This document shows, piece after piece, positions 23,502-32,358 of a stretch of 64,000 nucleotides of DNA (its first letter is position 1; each line of letters opens with the position of its first letter). The translations under genes and the position numbers were made by a program. Source of the DNA: Acerihabitans arboris (GTDB lineage: Bacteria > Pseudomonadota > Gammaproteobacteria > Enterobacterales > Enterobacteriaceae). The stretch is from contig NZ_WUBS01000009.1 of assembly GCF_010131535.1 (NCBI RefSeq), positions 1 through 64,000 on the forward strand. Reading direction: 5' to 3'. The notes under the pieces were generated by a model. That model saw nothing but the letters and a program-made list of their open reading frames with translations. It searched no databases and was not told the DNA's origin.

Positions 23502-24905
23502 TCATTTCACGCGGGCCGTGGTCACCTTAACCACGCCGCTCTGCTCCAGCGCCCTGGCGGCGCGCAAGCAGAGATCTTCACGCCACGGCGGGGCGATAAG
23601 CTGCAGGCCGACCGGCATGCCGCCTAAGCTATTGACCGGTACGGTGACCACCGGCAGGCCCAGGAACGATATCGGCTGGGTCAGCATGCCCATGCTGGCG
23701 CGCACCGGTAATTCCTGGCCGTTGATGGTGAAATTTTCCTGGCCGATAAGCGTTGCGCTACAGGGCGTGGCCGGCGCCAGCAAAATATCCCAGTGTTGAA
23801 ATAACGGCTGGATCTGCTCCCGCAGATAACGGCGCAAACGCTGCGCCTGGATGTACCACGCGGAGGGGATCATCGCCCCGGCCAGCAGGCGCTCGCGCGA
23901 TAGGGGTTCAAACCTTTCCGGCTCCCGCCGTAACGCCGGCAGGTAGCGGTTGCCTCCCTCCGACGCGCTGAGGATAAAGGCCGCGGAGCGGGCGAGCGCC
24001 GCGTCGGGGAATATCGCCTCGTCGCCGGCTTCCAGCGCCCGGGCGACGGTGTCCAGCGCATGGGTGGTTTCCGCGTCGCACCAGTCGCGGAAATAGCCGC
24101 CCAACACGGCGCAGCGCAGTCCCTCCTGTCCCCGGCCCAGCAGCGGCAGGGTCGGGCCGGTCGGCCGGTCGGCCTGGAATCCATCCTCGCGGTCAATACC
24201 CAGCAAGGCGTCATAGACCGCGCTGAGATCTTCGCAGCAAAGCGCCATCGGCCCGATATGATCCAAACTGGCGACAAACGGATGCGTGCCGCTGCGCGAC
24301 AGCCGGCCGAAGGTCGGTTTTAAACCCAGGATGCCGCACAGGGACGACGGCACCCTGATCGATCCGTTGGTGTCGCTGCCCAGGGAAAACTTCACCAGCC
24401 CGGCGGCCACCGCGGCGGCCGAGCCACCGGACGATCCGCCGGCGATGCGCGTCAGGTCGCGGGGATTACGGGTCACGCCATAATGACTGTTTTCGGTGGT
24501 AAAACCATACGCGTAGGCATCCATATTCAGCATGCCGGACAGCATGGCGCCGCTGCCGGCCAGCTTTGCCACCGCCCAGGCGTCCTGGCGCGCGGGAGGG
24601 CGTTCGCTGTACAGGCTGGCGCCGGCAAGCGTGGTCTCGCCCGCTACGTCAAACAGGTTTTTTACGCCGTAAGGCACGCCGGCCAACGGCGGCAGGGGGG
24701 CGTGGCGTTGCCGCAATGTATCCAGCGCGTCGGCTTCGTTTAACATCCGATTTGCCGTGACGTGCGTCCAGGCGTTCAGCGCCGGATTGGCGGCGTCGAT
24801 AGCGTCGAGGGTGGCGCGGGCAATATCACGGGCCGATACCTCGCCCGCGGCCAGCGAGCCGGTAATCTCCGCGATGGACAACGACGCGAGGGTGTCGATA
24901 TTCAT
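23502..24905 (-). CDS. hpxY: AtzE/HpxY-type amidase-signature hydrolase
   Basis: 467 residues, full length for the AtzE group. The Lys-Ser-Ser triad of the amidase signature is intact: Lys82 in GVPYGVKNLFDVAG, Ser158 in AGGSSGGSA and Ser182 in SDTNGSIRVPS. AtzE with AtzG hydrolyses 1-carboxybiuret; the Hpx homologue serves the oxamate/ureide branch of purine use. Its start overlaps the end of the small partner gene hpxX (ATGA). The usual downstream hpxZ is missing. Confidence 0.9.
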   Translation of the reverse strand: MNIDTLASLSIAEITGSLAAGEVSARDIARATLDAIDAANPALNAWTHVTANRMLNEADALDTLRQRHAPLPPLAGVPYGVKNLFDVAGETTLAGASLYSERPPARQDAWAVAKLAGSGAMLSGMLNMDAYAYGFTTENSHYGVTRNPRDLTRIAGGSSGGSAAAVAAGLVKFSLGSDTNGSIRVPSSLCGILGLKPTFGRLSRSGTHPFVASLDHIGPMALCCEDLSAVYDALLGIDREDGFQADRPTGPTLPLLGRGQEGLRCAVLGGYFRDWCDAETTHALDTVARALEAGDEAIFPDAALARSAAFILSASEGGNRYLPALRREPERFEPLSRERLLAGAMIPSAWYIQAQRLRRYLREQIQPLFQHWDILLAPATPCSATLIGQENFTINGQELPVRASMGMLTQPISFLGLPVVTVPVNSLGGMPVGLQLIAPPWREDLCLRAARALEQSGVVKVTTARVK

Positions 24906-25096
24906 GCCTTATATACCCCCGCCACGTCCAGCCGGTCATCCAGCGGGAAGGCCATCAACGGGCCAGCCATGGCGGCGATGCGGGTAAACTGCGCCAGCAG
25001 CGCTTCGCGTCTGGCGTCGTCGAGTTCAAGTTCCAGCATGCTTTCCATCTGCCGGATATAAGCCGTCCAATCGGCCGGTACTAATGGAGTATTCAT
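24902..25096 (-). CDS. hpxX: AtzG/HpxX-like small subunit (DUF4089)
   Basis: 64 residues: WTAYIRQMESMLELELDDAR, then VLLAQF-like helix and AGPLMAFPLDD, the short two-helix DUF4089 protein that wraps around the AtzE amidase and stabilises it. GGAG precedes the start. It is encoded directly before hpxY with a four-base overlap, the fixed order of this pair. Confidence 0.88.
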   Translation of the reverse strand: MNTPLVPADWTAYIRQMESMLELELDDARREALLAQFTRIAAMAGPLMAFPLDDRLDVAGVYKA

Positions 25097-25119
25097 CGCG
25101 TTCTCCGGGTTAAAGATGA

Positions 25120-26706
25120 TTAAAAGCCGGCGGCGCTGCCGTTGCTGCGCGGGTCGAACGCCCCTTCCAGCATACCGTTGGTATGGCGCACTATCGCCCC
25201 GGCGTGTCCCGTGGATTCACTGAAGTCCGGTAGGGTCTCCACCTCGTGGCCGAGCGCGCGCAGGGCGTCAAAGATGGCCGGGCTAAATCGCCCTTCAAGC
25301 TTCAGGGTATCGGTGGTTTGTCCCCAGGTGCGTCCCAGCAGCCAGCGCGGCGCGCTGATGGCCTGTTGCAGCGGCATGCCCTGCATAATATGGCGGACAA
25401 AGATCGCCGCCTGGGTCTGCGGCTGGCCGTCGCCGCCCATGGAGCCGTAGACCAGGGTGCGGCCGTCATGCAGCCTTGCGGCGGCGGGATTGAGCGTATG
25501 GAACGGGTATTTGCCCGGTTTGAGCGCCCATAAATGTCCGGGATCGAGACTGAACGACGCGCCGCGGTTTTGCCATAATATACCGCTTTCGGGCAATACC
25601 ACGCCGCTGCCGAATTCATGATAAATACTCTGGATAAAGGAGACCGCCAGCCCGCTGCTGTCGACGGCGCCCATCCAAACCGTATCCCCCGGCGCCAGTT
25701 GGCTGCCCCAGGACGCGGCCCGTTCGACATCTATCCGGCGCGCCAGCCCGTCGAGGAAGCCCGCCGTCAGCAGGGACTGGGGATCGCGGGCCATGTGCGC
25801 GGGGTCGGTAATAAACTCATCGCGCAGCGCGAATGCCAGTTTGGTGGCCTCGACGATGCGATGTATGGTCTGGCTTTCCGATTGCCCGGCCATGGACAGC
25901 CGATCGGTAATGCCCAGGATCGCCAGCGAGACCAGCCCCTGGGTAGGCGGCGTCAGGTTGAACAGTTCGCCTTTGCCATGCGCCAGGCGCAGCGGGGTAC
26001 GTCGTTTGGCGCGGAAGGCGGCCAAATCCGCGGCGGTGACCGGCATGCCTATATCCGCCATCTCCCGCGCCATGCCGGCCGCTATCGGACCACGGTAAAA
26101 ACTGTCCAGTCCCTGTTCCGCCAGGTTGATCAGGGTGGCGGCCAGCCGTGGCTGGGTAAACCGGCTGCCGGCCAGCGGGATTTCGCCGTGGGGGAAAAAC
26201 AGCCGGGCAAAATCCGCGCGGCCAGCCAGTTCGGTAAATTTAGCGCGGGAGGCCTGCTCCTGCGATAACGAAAGCGGCATGCCGTCGGCGGCATAACGAA
26301 TGGCATCCGCCAGCAGTCGGGACAACGGCAGCCCCGGATATCCCATCTCCGCCGACAGGGCCAGCGCTTCCGCCCAGCCGGCCACCGTGCCCGCCACCGT
26401 CAGCGCCGATTTTACGCCGCGATGGGGGATACGCGTCTGATCCCGGTAAAATGCGGGCGTCGCCAGCGAACCCGCTGGCCCGCCGGCGTCGATGGCAATG
26501 GGATCGCCGCGCGGCGGCACGATAAGCCAAAAGCCATCGCCGCCGAGTCCGTTCATATGCGGATAAACCACCGCGATGGAAGCGGCGGCGGCCACTATCG
26601 CCTCGATGGCGTTGCCGCCCGCGCGCAGGACGGCGAGCGCGCTTTCACTGGCAAGATGATGCGGCGTTACCGCCATGCCCATCGGCGCCATGCTACTGTT
26701 GATCAT
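25120..26706 (-). CDS. hpxW: Oxamate amidohydrolase HpxW (gamma-glutamyltranspeptidase-like Ntn hydrolase)
   Basis: 528 residues from ATG 26706. The GGT-fold pattern is clear: GGNAIEAIVAAAASIAVVYPHMNGLGGDGFWL near the start and the self-cleavage site GDTVWMGAVDSSG, with Thr342 as the nucleophile of the mature small subunit, then GSMGGDGQPQ. There is no signal peptide, unlike periplasmic GGTs, so it acts in the cytoplasm. The Klebsiella homologue releases ammonia from oxamate. First gene of hpxWXY, behind a sigma-54-type promoter. Confidence 0.9.
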   Translation of the reverse strand: MINSSMAPMGMAVTPHHLASESALAVLRAGGNAIEAIVAAAASIAVVYPHMNGLGGDGFWLIVPPRGDPIAIDAGGPAGSLATPAFYRDQTRIPHRGVKSALTVAGTVAGWAEALALSAEMGYPGLPLSRLLADAIRYAADGMPLSLSQEQASRAKFTELAGRADFARLFFPHGEIPLAGSRFTQPRLAATLINLAEQGLDSFYRGPIAAGMAREMADIGMPVTAADLAAFRAKRRTPLRLAHGKGELFNLTPPTQGLVSLAILGITDRLSMAGQSESQTIHRIVEATKLAFALRDEFITDPAHMARDPQSLLTAGFLDGLARRIDVERAASWGSQLAPGDTVWMGAVDSSGLAVSFIQSIYHEFGSGVVLPESGILWQNRGASFSLDPGHLWALKPGKYPFHTLNPAAARLHDGRTLVYGSMGGDGQPQTQAAIFVRHIMQGMPLQQAISAPRWLLGRTWGQTTDTLKLEGRFSPAIFDALRALGHEVETLPDFSESTGHAGAIVRHTNGMLEGAFDPRSNGSAAGF

Positions 26707-26752
26707 AGTGGTCAATATCTCTGGTTAACGGGCAAAGTCTGGCAACTGTTAA

Positions 26753-26768
26753 GCAAGAGGCGTTCCAA
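26753..26768 (-). promoter_or_regulatory. Sigma-54 promoter of hpxWXY
   Basis: Minus-strand TTGGAACGCCTCTTGC: GG and GC exactly ten bases apart and TTGC at -12. It gives a leader of about 35 bases to hpxW. A TGCACC half-site of the NtrC kind lies upstream at about 26794. Confidence 0.6.
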
Positions 26769-26852
26769 CCTGCTCAGCAAGATTCATTTGCCTGCACCAC
26801 GGCAGGATATGTTAGGGTAACATGAAACGAAGGTTGCAGCCGGGAAGGGGAT

Positions 26853-27689
26853 ATGAAGCAGTTTGATGAGCGCCTGCGCGCTAGCTATGCGCAGCTTTCG
26901 CCGCAGGAGCAGCGGGTCGCCGGATTTATCCTCGATCATTTTGACGATCTGATCGGTTATAACAGCGCGGAGCTGTCGCGCTTAAGCGGCGTCTCCAAGG
27001 CTACCGTCAGCCGGCTGTTCAAGCGTCTGGGTTATGAAAGCTACCGCCAGATGCGCGACGAACTGCGGGTGCTGCGCCAAAGCGGGATGCCGTTGACCGA
27101 CAGTCGCGACGCGGTGCAGGGCAACACGCTGTTGTCGCGGCATTACAAGCAGGAAATGGCCAACCTGACCTACTGGGTCAACCGGTTGGACGGCGCGTGC
27201 TTCTCCGAGGTGATAACGGCGATGACCGACGCCCGGCGCCTTTGCCTGGTGGGCTTGCGCAACAGCTATCCGGTGGCGATGCACCTGCGCCAGCAGCTGT
27301 TGCAGGTGCGCGGGCAGGTGAGCCTGCTGCCGCAGCCGGGGCAGACCCTGGCCGAAGAGACGGTGGATCTGACCGGCGCAGATATGGTGGTGGTGGTGGC
27401 GTTTCGCCGGCGCACGCCGCAAATCCGACCGCTATTATTGCAGCTTAAAAATAACGGCGTGCCGGTGTTGCTGATAAGCGAACCCCAGGCGCAGGCGCTT
27501 ATTCCACTGGCGCGTTGGCATTTTGCCGCTTCGCTGGACAGCGTATCGGCCTTTGATTCCTACTCTTCGGCCATGAGCCTGGTAAACCTCATCAGCAACG
27601 CCTTGCTGCACGATGCCTTGGCCCAAGGACGGCAGCGCATCCATGCTATCGCGCACTGGTATGGCGAGCTTGGTGAATTAGGGATGTGA
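26853..27689 (+). CDS. hpxU: MurR/RpiR-family repressor HpxU
   Basis: 278 residues. N-terminal HTH_6 domain (LSPQEQRVAGFILDHFDDLI, then SAELSRLSGVSKATVSRLFKRLGYESYRQMRDELR) and a SIS phosphosugar-type domain from about 120 (LVGLRNSYPVAMHLRQQLL). It lies divergent to hpxW and upstream of the transporter-hpxJK operon, the position of HpxU, an RpiR-type repressor of both operons in Klebsiella. The effector is probably an allantoate-pathway intermediate and not a sugar phosphate. Confidence 0.85.
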   Translation: MKQFDERLRASYAQLSPQEQRVAGFILDHFDDLIGYNSAELSRLSGVSKATVSRLFKRLGYESYRQMRDELRVLRQSGMPLTDSRDAVQGNTLLSRHYKQEMANLTYWVNRLDGACFSEVITAMTDARRLCLVGLRNSYPVAMHLRQQLLQVRGQVSLLPQPGQTLAEETVDLTGADMVVVVAFRRRTPQIRPLLLQLKNNGVPVLLISEPQAQALIPLARWHFAASLDSVSAFDSYSSAMSLVNLISNALLHDALAQGRQRIHAIAHWYGELGELGM

Positions 27690-28092
27690 GGGCCAATCGA
27701 TTAAAAATCCGTGCTAAGAGTGTTGGTTAAATACTGAAAAATGCAGAATTTTGACGCACAAAAATTATATGAAAGAAAATTTCCAGACAATTCAAACTTG
27801 CGGTATCTGCATACGGTTTTGTAGTGGAAGGATACCACTGTGAGAGAAAACATCTCAGGAAACCGGCGTTTTTTTGTCAATCATCTGGGTATAAAATGAC
27901 TAAAAATCAAGCAAATATCAATGACACTATTATTTCCTATTTCTTCGTTCGACCCTCTCACGGCTTTTTTCCGGGATTAGCGGAAAAGAAATTCGGGTGC
28001 TAAAATAGTAAAGGAAAAAGGCCTGAGTGGCCCTGTAAATTCCAGAGAAATAGCCGATCATTAGATGAATATTGTTTTTTATGAAAATTTAT
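27690..28092. other. Intergenic, AT-rich, no gene
   Basis: A small hairpin AGTGG-AAGGATA-CCACT near 27824-27840 could end hpxU transcription, though no T-run follows closely. Nothing else is recognised. Confidence 0.4.
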
Positions 28093-28401
28093 TTATATCA
28101 TTAAGCACAAATATCCCGGCCCGGAAAAATAGCTGCCATCATACTTTTTAGGCCGGGGATGATAACCAATTGCTTCTCCATTTCCATCCATAGCACATTT
28201 TTTATCCCCCTCTTTTTTCAGATTATTTGGTACAGGTCCAAATAAACTCGCATTATTCCAATACTGTTTTTGACCAGGAGGTGTGGAAATTTTGGGTGAG
28301 GTATCAGAAGGCTTTTCCCCCGGGCTGCCGCTAAAATAAGCACAGCCAGAAGAAAACATGATAAAAAATACCAATGAGGCAAGAGTAATTGATTTATTCA
28401 C
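28093..28401 (-). CDS. Small putative lipoprotein
   Basis: 102 residues. A classic type II signal peptide (MNKSITLASLVFFIMFSSGC) with Cys20 as lipidation site. The mature part is short, Pro/Gly/Ser-rich and contains two further Cys (KKCAMDGNG and GYLCLMI), which may form a disulfide. No family recognised. AT-rich, single gene, no related neighbours. Confidence 0.7.
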   Translation of the reverse strand: MNKSITLASLVFFIMFSSGCAYFSGSPGEKPSDTSPKISTPPGQKQYWNNASLFGPVPNNLKKEGDKKCAMDGNGEAIGYHPRPKKYDGSYFSGPGYLCLMI

Positions 28402-29335
28402 TTTTTATTCCTTGCTGTATCTTATTTAAAAACGCAACCTTATATAAAAATTTATAGTTGCAAAAAAAGAGGGAATGTTGTTTTGATCTTTAATTTCTTT
28501 TGTTAAAGAAACATTACGAATTTAGTCTACACTTGGGAAATTAAAAATTCAATCATCACTTTATAAATAAGGCAGTGTAATTTTAATTTTTAAGAAAATG
28601 CTTATAAATAAAGTGATTGTTGCGAGAATTTTCCTAAGAAAAGACTTAGGCATTGAAAACTATAAATTTTATAATCACAGTTGAAAATTTATGAATGCAC
28701 GTTAAAACAGCCATTTTATTTATCTTGTTTCTGAAGTTTATAATTATTTTTAACACTGTTTACCTGCGTTTTATCTCAGTTTGTTGTAGATGGAACGGTA
28801 AGATGAGTGCCATGTTGCTACTCTTTTATACTGAAAATTATTTAGTGGCTTCTAACATCCCGCCTCAACTTTGGTTTAACTATTATAAATATTATTAAAT
28901 AATTAGAAGTCTATTCAAATGATCACTATCGGACTCGCCTTAAAACAAAAAATTTTATTACCCCACGTTTTAGAGACCGCCTGATAGTACGATGAAAACC
29001 GGCAGTGAGCCTGTTGGCGGATCGATCGAACCGCCCACGTCTATATGTGTATTTTCAAGCGGTAAGCTTTGTGATCAAGGGAATATGATTATATTTCTAT
29101 AAAATTTTATAATTAAATCAATATCTTACATGGTTTTATGCTGATGAGGAACGCGAAGCGATGAGGCCCTAATGAAACCTGCGCATCGTCGCGGTGCGGT
29201 TGCTCAATAATGGTGCGATAAATTTACACCAAAGAGATGATTATTCCTTTGCCAATAAACTGCTATTCCATTGCCAACCATCGCCCTGCAAGCCATTGGC
29301 CGCTGTCCGTCCCTCAAGTGACCCAATGGTTTCAG
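28402..29335. other. Long AT-rich intergenic region upstream of the ureide operon
   Basis: No supportable gene; a 67-codon hydrophobic frame at 28695-28898 lacks a ribosome site. The dyad TGGTG-N11-CACCA (29211-29231), about 105 bases before the sigma-54 site, is a possible regulator site (HpxU or NtrC-like). Confidence 0.45.
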
Positions 29336-29352
29336 TTGGCACATTAGTTGCA
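29336..29352 (+). promoter_or_regulatory. Sigma-54 promoter of the ABC transporter-hpxJK operon
   Basis: TTGGCACATTAGTTGCA matches the -24/-12 consensus (YTGGCACG-N4-TTGCW) at all but one position with exact GG-N10-GC spacing. The start codon is 53 bases downstream. It indicates RpoN- and probably NtrC-dependent expression under nitrogen limitation. Confidence 0.72.
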
Positions 29353-29404
29353 GTTGTCTAAATAGAGAATCATTTGTTTCATAACTTCACCTCGGGAACC
29401 GACC

Positions 29405-30196
29405 ATGAATATCAGAAAACAGCTTATTGCCCTGGCGGGCGCGGCCCTGTTGTTGACCCAGGCCGGCGCGGCCATGGCCGATCAGTTACAGCAAATCCAG
29501 CAGCGGGGCGTGCTGCGGGTGGCCATTCCGCAGGATTTCCCGCCTTTTGGGTCGGTCGGCACCGACCTGCAACCCCAGGGTTACGATATCGACATGGCGC
29601 ATTATCTGGCTGATAAAATGAAGCTGAAATTGCAATTGGTGCCGGTGACCAGCGCCAACCGGGTGCCTTATCTGCAAACGGATAAGGTCGATCTGGTGAT
29701 TTCCAGTTTGGGTAAAAACGCCGAGCGTGAAAAAACCATCGATTTCAGCCGCGCTTACGCGCCGTTTTTCCTCGGTGTTTTTGGGCCTAGGGACGATGCG
29801 CTGAAGGCGCCGGCCGAGCTGGGCGGTAAAACGGTGGGGGTCACCCGTGGCGCGGTCGAGGATATGGTGTTGACCGAACTGGCGCCGAAGGATGCGCAGA
29901 TCAAACGTTATGAAGACAACAACACCACGCTGTCCGCCTATATGTCCGGCCAGGTGCAGTATGTGGCGACCGGCAATCTGGTGGTCAGCGCCATTGCCCG
30001 CCAGAATCCGGACAAGGCGCCGGCGGCGAAATTTATGCTTAAGGACTCGCCTTGTTATGTCGGCCTGCGCAAGGATGAACCGGCGCTGAAAGAGAAAGTT
30101 GACGCCCTGATCGGCGAAGCGCTTAAGGACAACACCCTTAACCGCCTGTCCGAAAAATGGATGAAAGCGCCGCTGCCGGCCGACCTGGGCGCCTGA
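29405..30196 (+). CDS. ABC transporter periplasmic binding protein (family 3, polar amino acid type)
   Basis: 263 residues. A Sec signal peptide ends at ALLLTQAGAAMA (about residue 26). The mature protein has the family-3 layout: GVLRVAIPQDFPPFGSVG, GYDIDMAHYLADKM, DLVISSLGKNAEREKTIDFS and GKTVGVTRGAVEDM. The two lobes close on an amino-acid-like ligand in the periplasm. First gene of a six-gene operon; the order transporter-hpxJ-hpxK corresponds to Klebsiella hpxFGHIJK, so an allantoate-like ureide is the likely cargo. Which hpx letter it bears is not certain. Confidence 0.88.
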   Translation: MNIRKQLIALAGAALLLTQAGAAMADQLQQIQQRGVLRVAIPQDFPPFGSVGTDLQPQGYDIDMAHYLADKMKLKLQLVPVTSANRVPYLQTDKVDLVISSLGKNAEREKTIDFSRAYAPFFLGVFGPRDDALKAPAELGGKTVGVTRGAVEDMVLTELAPKDAQIKRYEDNNTTLSAYMSGQVQYVATGNLVVSAIARQNPDKAPAAKFMLKDSPCYVGLRKDEPALKEKVDALIGEALKDNTLNRLSEKWMKAPLPADLGA

Positions 30197-30209
30197 GGAC
30201 CTGGCGCCC

Positions 30210-30878
30210 ATGACCTACCAGCTGAATTTCCCCGCCCTGTGGCCCTATCTGCCGGAGCTGCTGTCCGGCCTGTGGGTCACCATCATGCTGACCACCGTCG
30301 CCACGGCGGGGGGCGTCGCCATCGGCGTTTGCGGGGCGGCTATCCGCAGCAGCCGGTATGCCTTGCCGGGCCGGTTGTGGGGCCTGTATGTTGAACTTAT
30401 CCGCAACACGCCTTTTGTGGTGCAGCTGTTTTTCATCGTTTTCGGCCTGCCGGCGCTGGGGTTGAAAATGACCGCCGGGGAGGCGGCGCTGCTGGCGATG
30501 CTGGTCAACCTTGGCGCCTATAGCACCGAAATCATCCGCGCGGGCATCCAGGTGACGCCGAAAGGACAGTGGGAGGCCGGGCGGGTGCTCGGCCTGACGC
30601 GCGGCCAGGTTTTCCTGCGGGTGGTGTTGCCGCCGGCATTAAAACGCATTTATCCGTCGCTGGTCAGCCAGTGCGTGATTGTGATGCTCGGATCGTCGGT
30701 GGTCTCCCAGGTCTCTTATGAGGAGCTGACGTTTGCCGGCAGCCTCATCCAATCGCGTACGTTCCTGAGTTTTGAAGTGTATCTGGTGGTGACGCTGATT
30801 TACCTGGCGCTGTCGCTGCTGATGCGACAAGTCTTGCTGCGGGCCGGTCGCCTGATCTTCGGCGGAGGAGCGTTATGA
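30210..30878 (+). CDS. ABC transporter permease 1 (HisM type)
   Basis: 222 residues, five predicted membrane helices. The inner-membrane coupling motif with the His/Glu permease signature is present (GAYSTEIIRAGIQVTPKGQWEAGRVLGLTRGQVFLRVVLPPAL contains the EAA loop). It starts 13 bases after the binding-protein stop and overlaps the next permease by four bases (ATGA). The two permeases form the heterodimeric channel. Confidence 0.9.
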   Translation: MTYQLNFPALWPYLPELLSGLWVTIMLTTVATAGGVAIGVCGAAIRSSRYALPGRLWGLYVELIRNTPFVVQLFFIVFGLPALGLKMTAGEAALLAMLVNLGAYSTEIIRAGIQVTPKGQWEAGRVLGLTRGQVFLRVVLPPALKRIYPSLVSQCVIVMLGSSVVSQVSYEELTFAGSLIQSRTFLSFEVYLVVTLIYLALSLLMRQVLLRAGRLIFGGGAL

Positions 30879-31531
30879 CGTCATTTACCGACTGGGATAT
30901 CCTGCGCAACCTGCTGCTGGCCGCGCGCTGGACCCTCTTGCTGTCGCTGGTGGCCTTTGCCGGCGGCGGCCTGGTGACCTTGCCGCTGATGCTGATGCGC
31001 CTGTCGCGCCGGCGCTGGCTTAAACATGGCATCCGCGCCTACAGTAACCTGTTCCAGGGCACGCCGCTGCTGATGCAGCTGTTCCTGGCCTTTTTCGGCC
31101 TGGCGTTGTTTGGCATCGATGTCAGTCCCTGGCTGGCGGCGGCGCTGGCATTGACCCTGTTTACCAGCGCGTTCCTGGTGGATATCTGGTGCGGCAGTAT
31201 TGATGCCTTGCCCAAAGGACAATGGGAAGCGTCCCGTTGCCTGGGCTTGAGCTTCGGCCAGACTCTGCTGCGGGTGATGGCGCCGCAGGCCATCCGCATC
31301 GCCATTGCGCCGACGGTGGGATTTTCGGTGCAGGTGATCAAAGGCACCGCCCTGGCGTCCATTATCGGGTTTGTCGAGCTGACCAAAGCGGGAACCATGC
31401 TGACCAATGTCACCTTCCAGCCGTTTAAAGTCTTCGGCCTGGTGGCGCTGGGTTATTTCCTGATGTGTTATCCCCTTTCCCGCTTCAGCCACTATCTGGA
31501 GAAAAAGTTTCATGCCGCTGATCACCATTAA
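30875..31531 (+). CDS. ABC transporter permease 2 (HisQ type)
   Basis: 218 residues with the same architecture as the preceding gene: NLFQGTPLLMQLF early and the EAA loop DALPKGQWEASRCLGLSFGQ. It overlaps the ATPase gene by 20 bases in another frame, a compact arrangement that supports co-translation. Confidence 0.9.
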   Translation: MTSFTDWDILRNLLLAARWTLLLSLVAFAGGGLVTLPLMLMRLSRRRWLKHGIRAYSNLFQGTPLLMQLFLAFFGLALFGIDVSPWLAAALALTLFTSAFLVDIWCGSIDALPKGQWEASRCLGLSFGQTLLRVMAPQAIRIAIAPTVGFSVQVIKGTALASIIGFVELTKAGTMLTNVTFQPFKVFGLVALGYFLMCYPLSRFSHYLEKKFHAADHH

Positions 31532-32255
31532 CCAGGTTCAAAAATATTACGGACAGAATCATGTGCTTAAGGGGATCGATCTGGATATCGACGCGGGCGA
31601 GGTGGTGTCGATCATCGGGCGCAGCGGCTCCGGTAAAAGCACCCTGCTGCGCTGTATCAACGGCCTGGAAGAGTATCAGGAAGGCAGCATCAAGCTGGGC
31701 GGCATGACGGTTACCGACCGCGATTCCCAGGCGCGGGAAATCAGCCGTTCGATAGGCATGGTGTTCCAGAGCTTTAACCTGTTCCCGCATATGACCGCGC
31801 TGCAAAACGTCATGCTGGCGCCGCGCCGGGTGCTGGGAAAAAATGCGGCCGAATGCCGCGAACTGGCCGAACTGATGCTTGATAAAGTCGGCCTGGGCGA
31901 CAGGCTGGATTATTATCCTGCCAGTCTTTCCGGCGGCCAGCAGCAGCGGGTGGCCATTGCCCGCGCGCTGGCGATGGATCCCAAGGTACTGCTGTGCGAT
32001 GAGATCACCTCGGCGCTGGATCCGGAGCTGGTGGGGGAAGTCCTGAAGGTGCTGGAAAAACTGGCCGGCGAAGGCATGACCCTGATCCTGGTGACCCACG
32101 AAATGAATTTCGCCCGCGAAGTCGGCGACCGGGTGGTGTTTATGCATCAGGGCAGGGTCTGGGAGCAGGGAGAAAGCCGCGAGCTGTTCGCCCGGCCGCA
32201 AACGGCGGAACTGAAACAGTTCATTGCCTCGGTGCGCGGCCTGGGCGACGCCTAG
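31512..32255 (+). CDS. ABC transporter ATPase (GlnQ/HisP type)
   Basis: 247 residues with Walker A GRSGSGKST, Q-loop in GMVFQSFNLFPHMT, signature LSGGQQQR, Walker B VLLCDEITSALD and H-loop LVTHEM. Drives import through the two permeases. Starts inside the second permease gene. A 103-base gap separates it from hpxJ, but no terminator is visible there, so one transcript is likely. Confidence 0.93.
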   Translation: MPLITINQVQKYYGQNHVLKGIDLDIDAGEVVSIIGRSGSGKSTLLRCINGLEEYQEGSIKLGGMTVTDRDSQAREISRSIGMVFQSFNLFPHMTALQNVMLAPRRVLGKNAAECRELAELMLDKVGLGDRLDYYPASLSGGQQQRVAIARALAMDPKVLLCDEITSALDPELVGEVLKVLEKLAGEGMTLILVTHEMNFAREVGDRVVFMHQGRVWEQGESRELFARPQTAELKQFIASVRGLGDA

Positions 32256-32358
32256 ACCGGCCATTGGCCCGCGCGCGGCCCGTGAGACCGCCGCGCTGTC
32301 GCTGTCCTGAATAACGTATTGATATTACAAATGATAATGATGTAGGAAGGGATAAACC

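Noticed and set aside
28695-28898. Short hydrophobic ORF in AT-rich spacer
   Set aside because: AT-rich DNA easily yields hydrophobic frames; no ribosome site, no partner.
29140-29210. Hammerhead-ribozyme-like core (CTGATGAG ... GAAAC)
   Set aside because: The bases between the two motifs cannot form stem II and no NUH cleavage site with stem III is in place.
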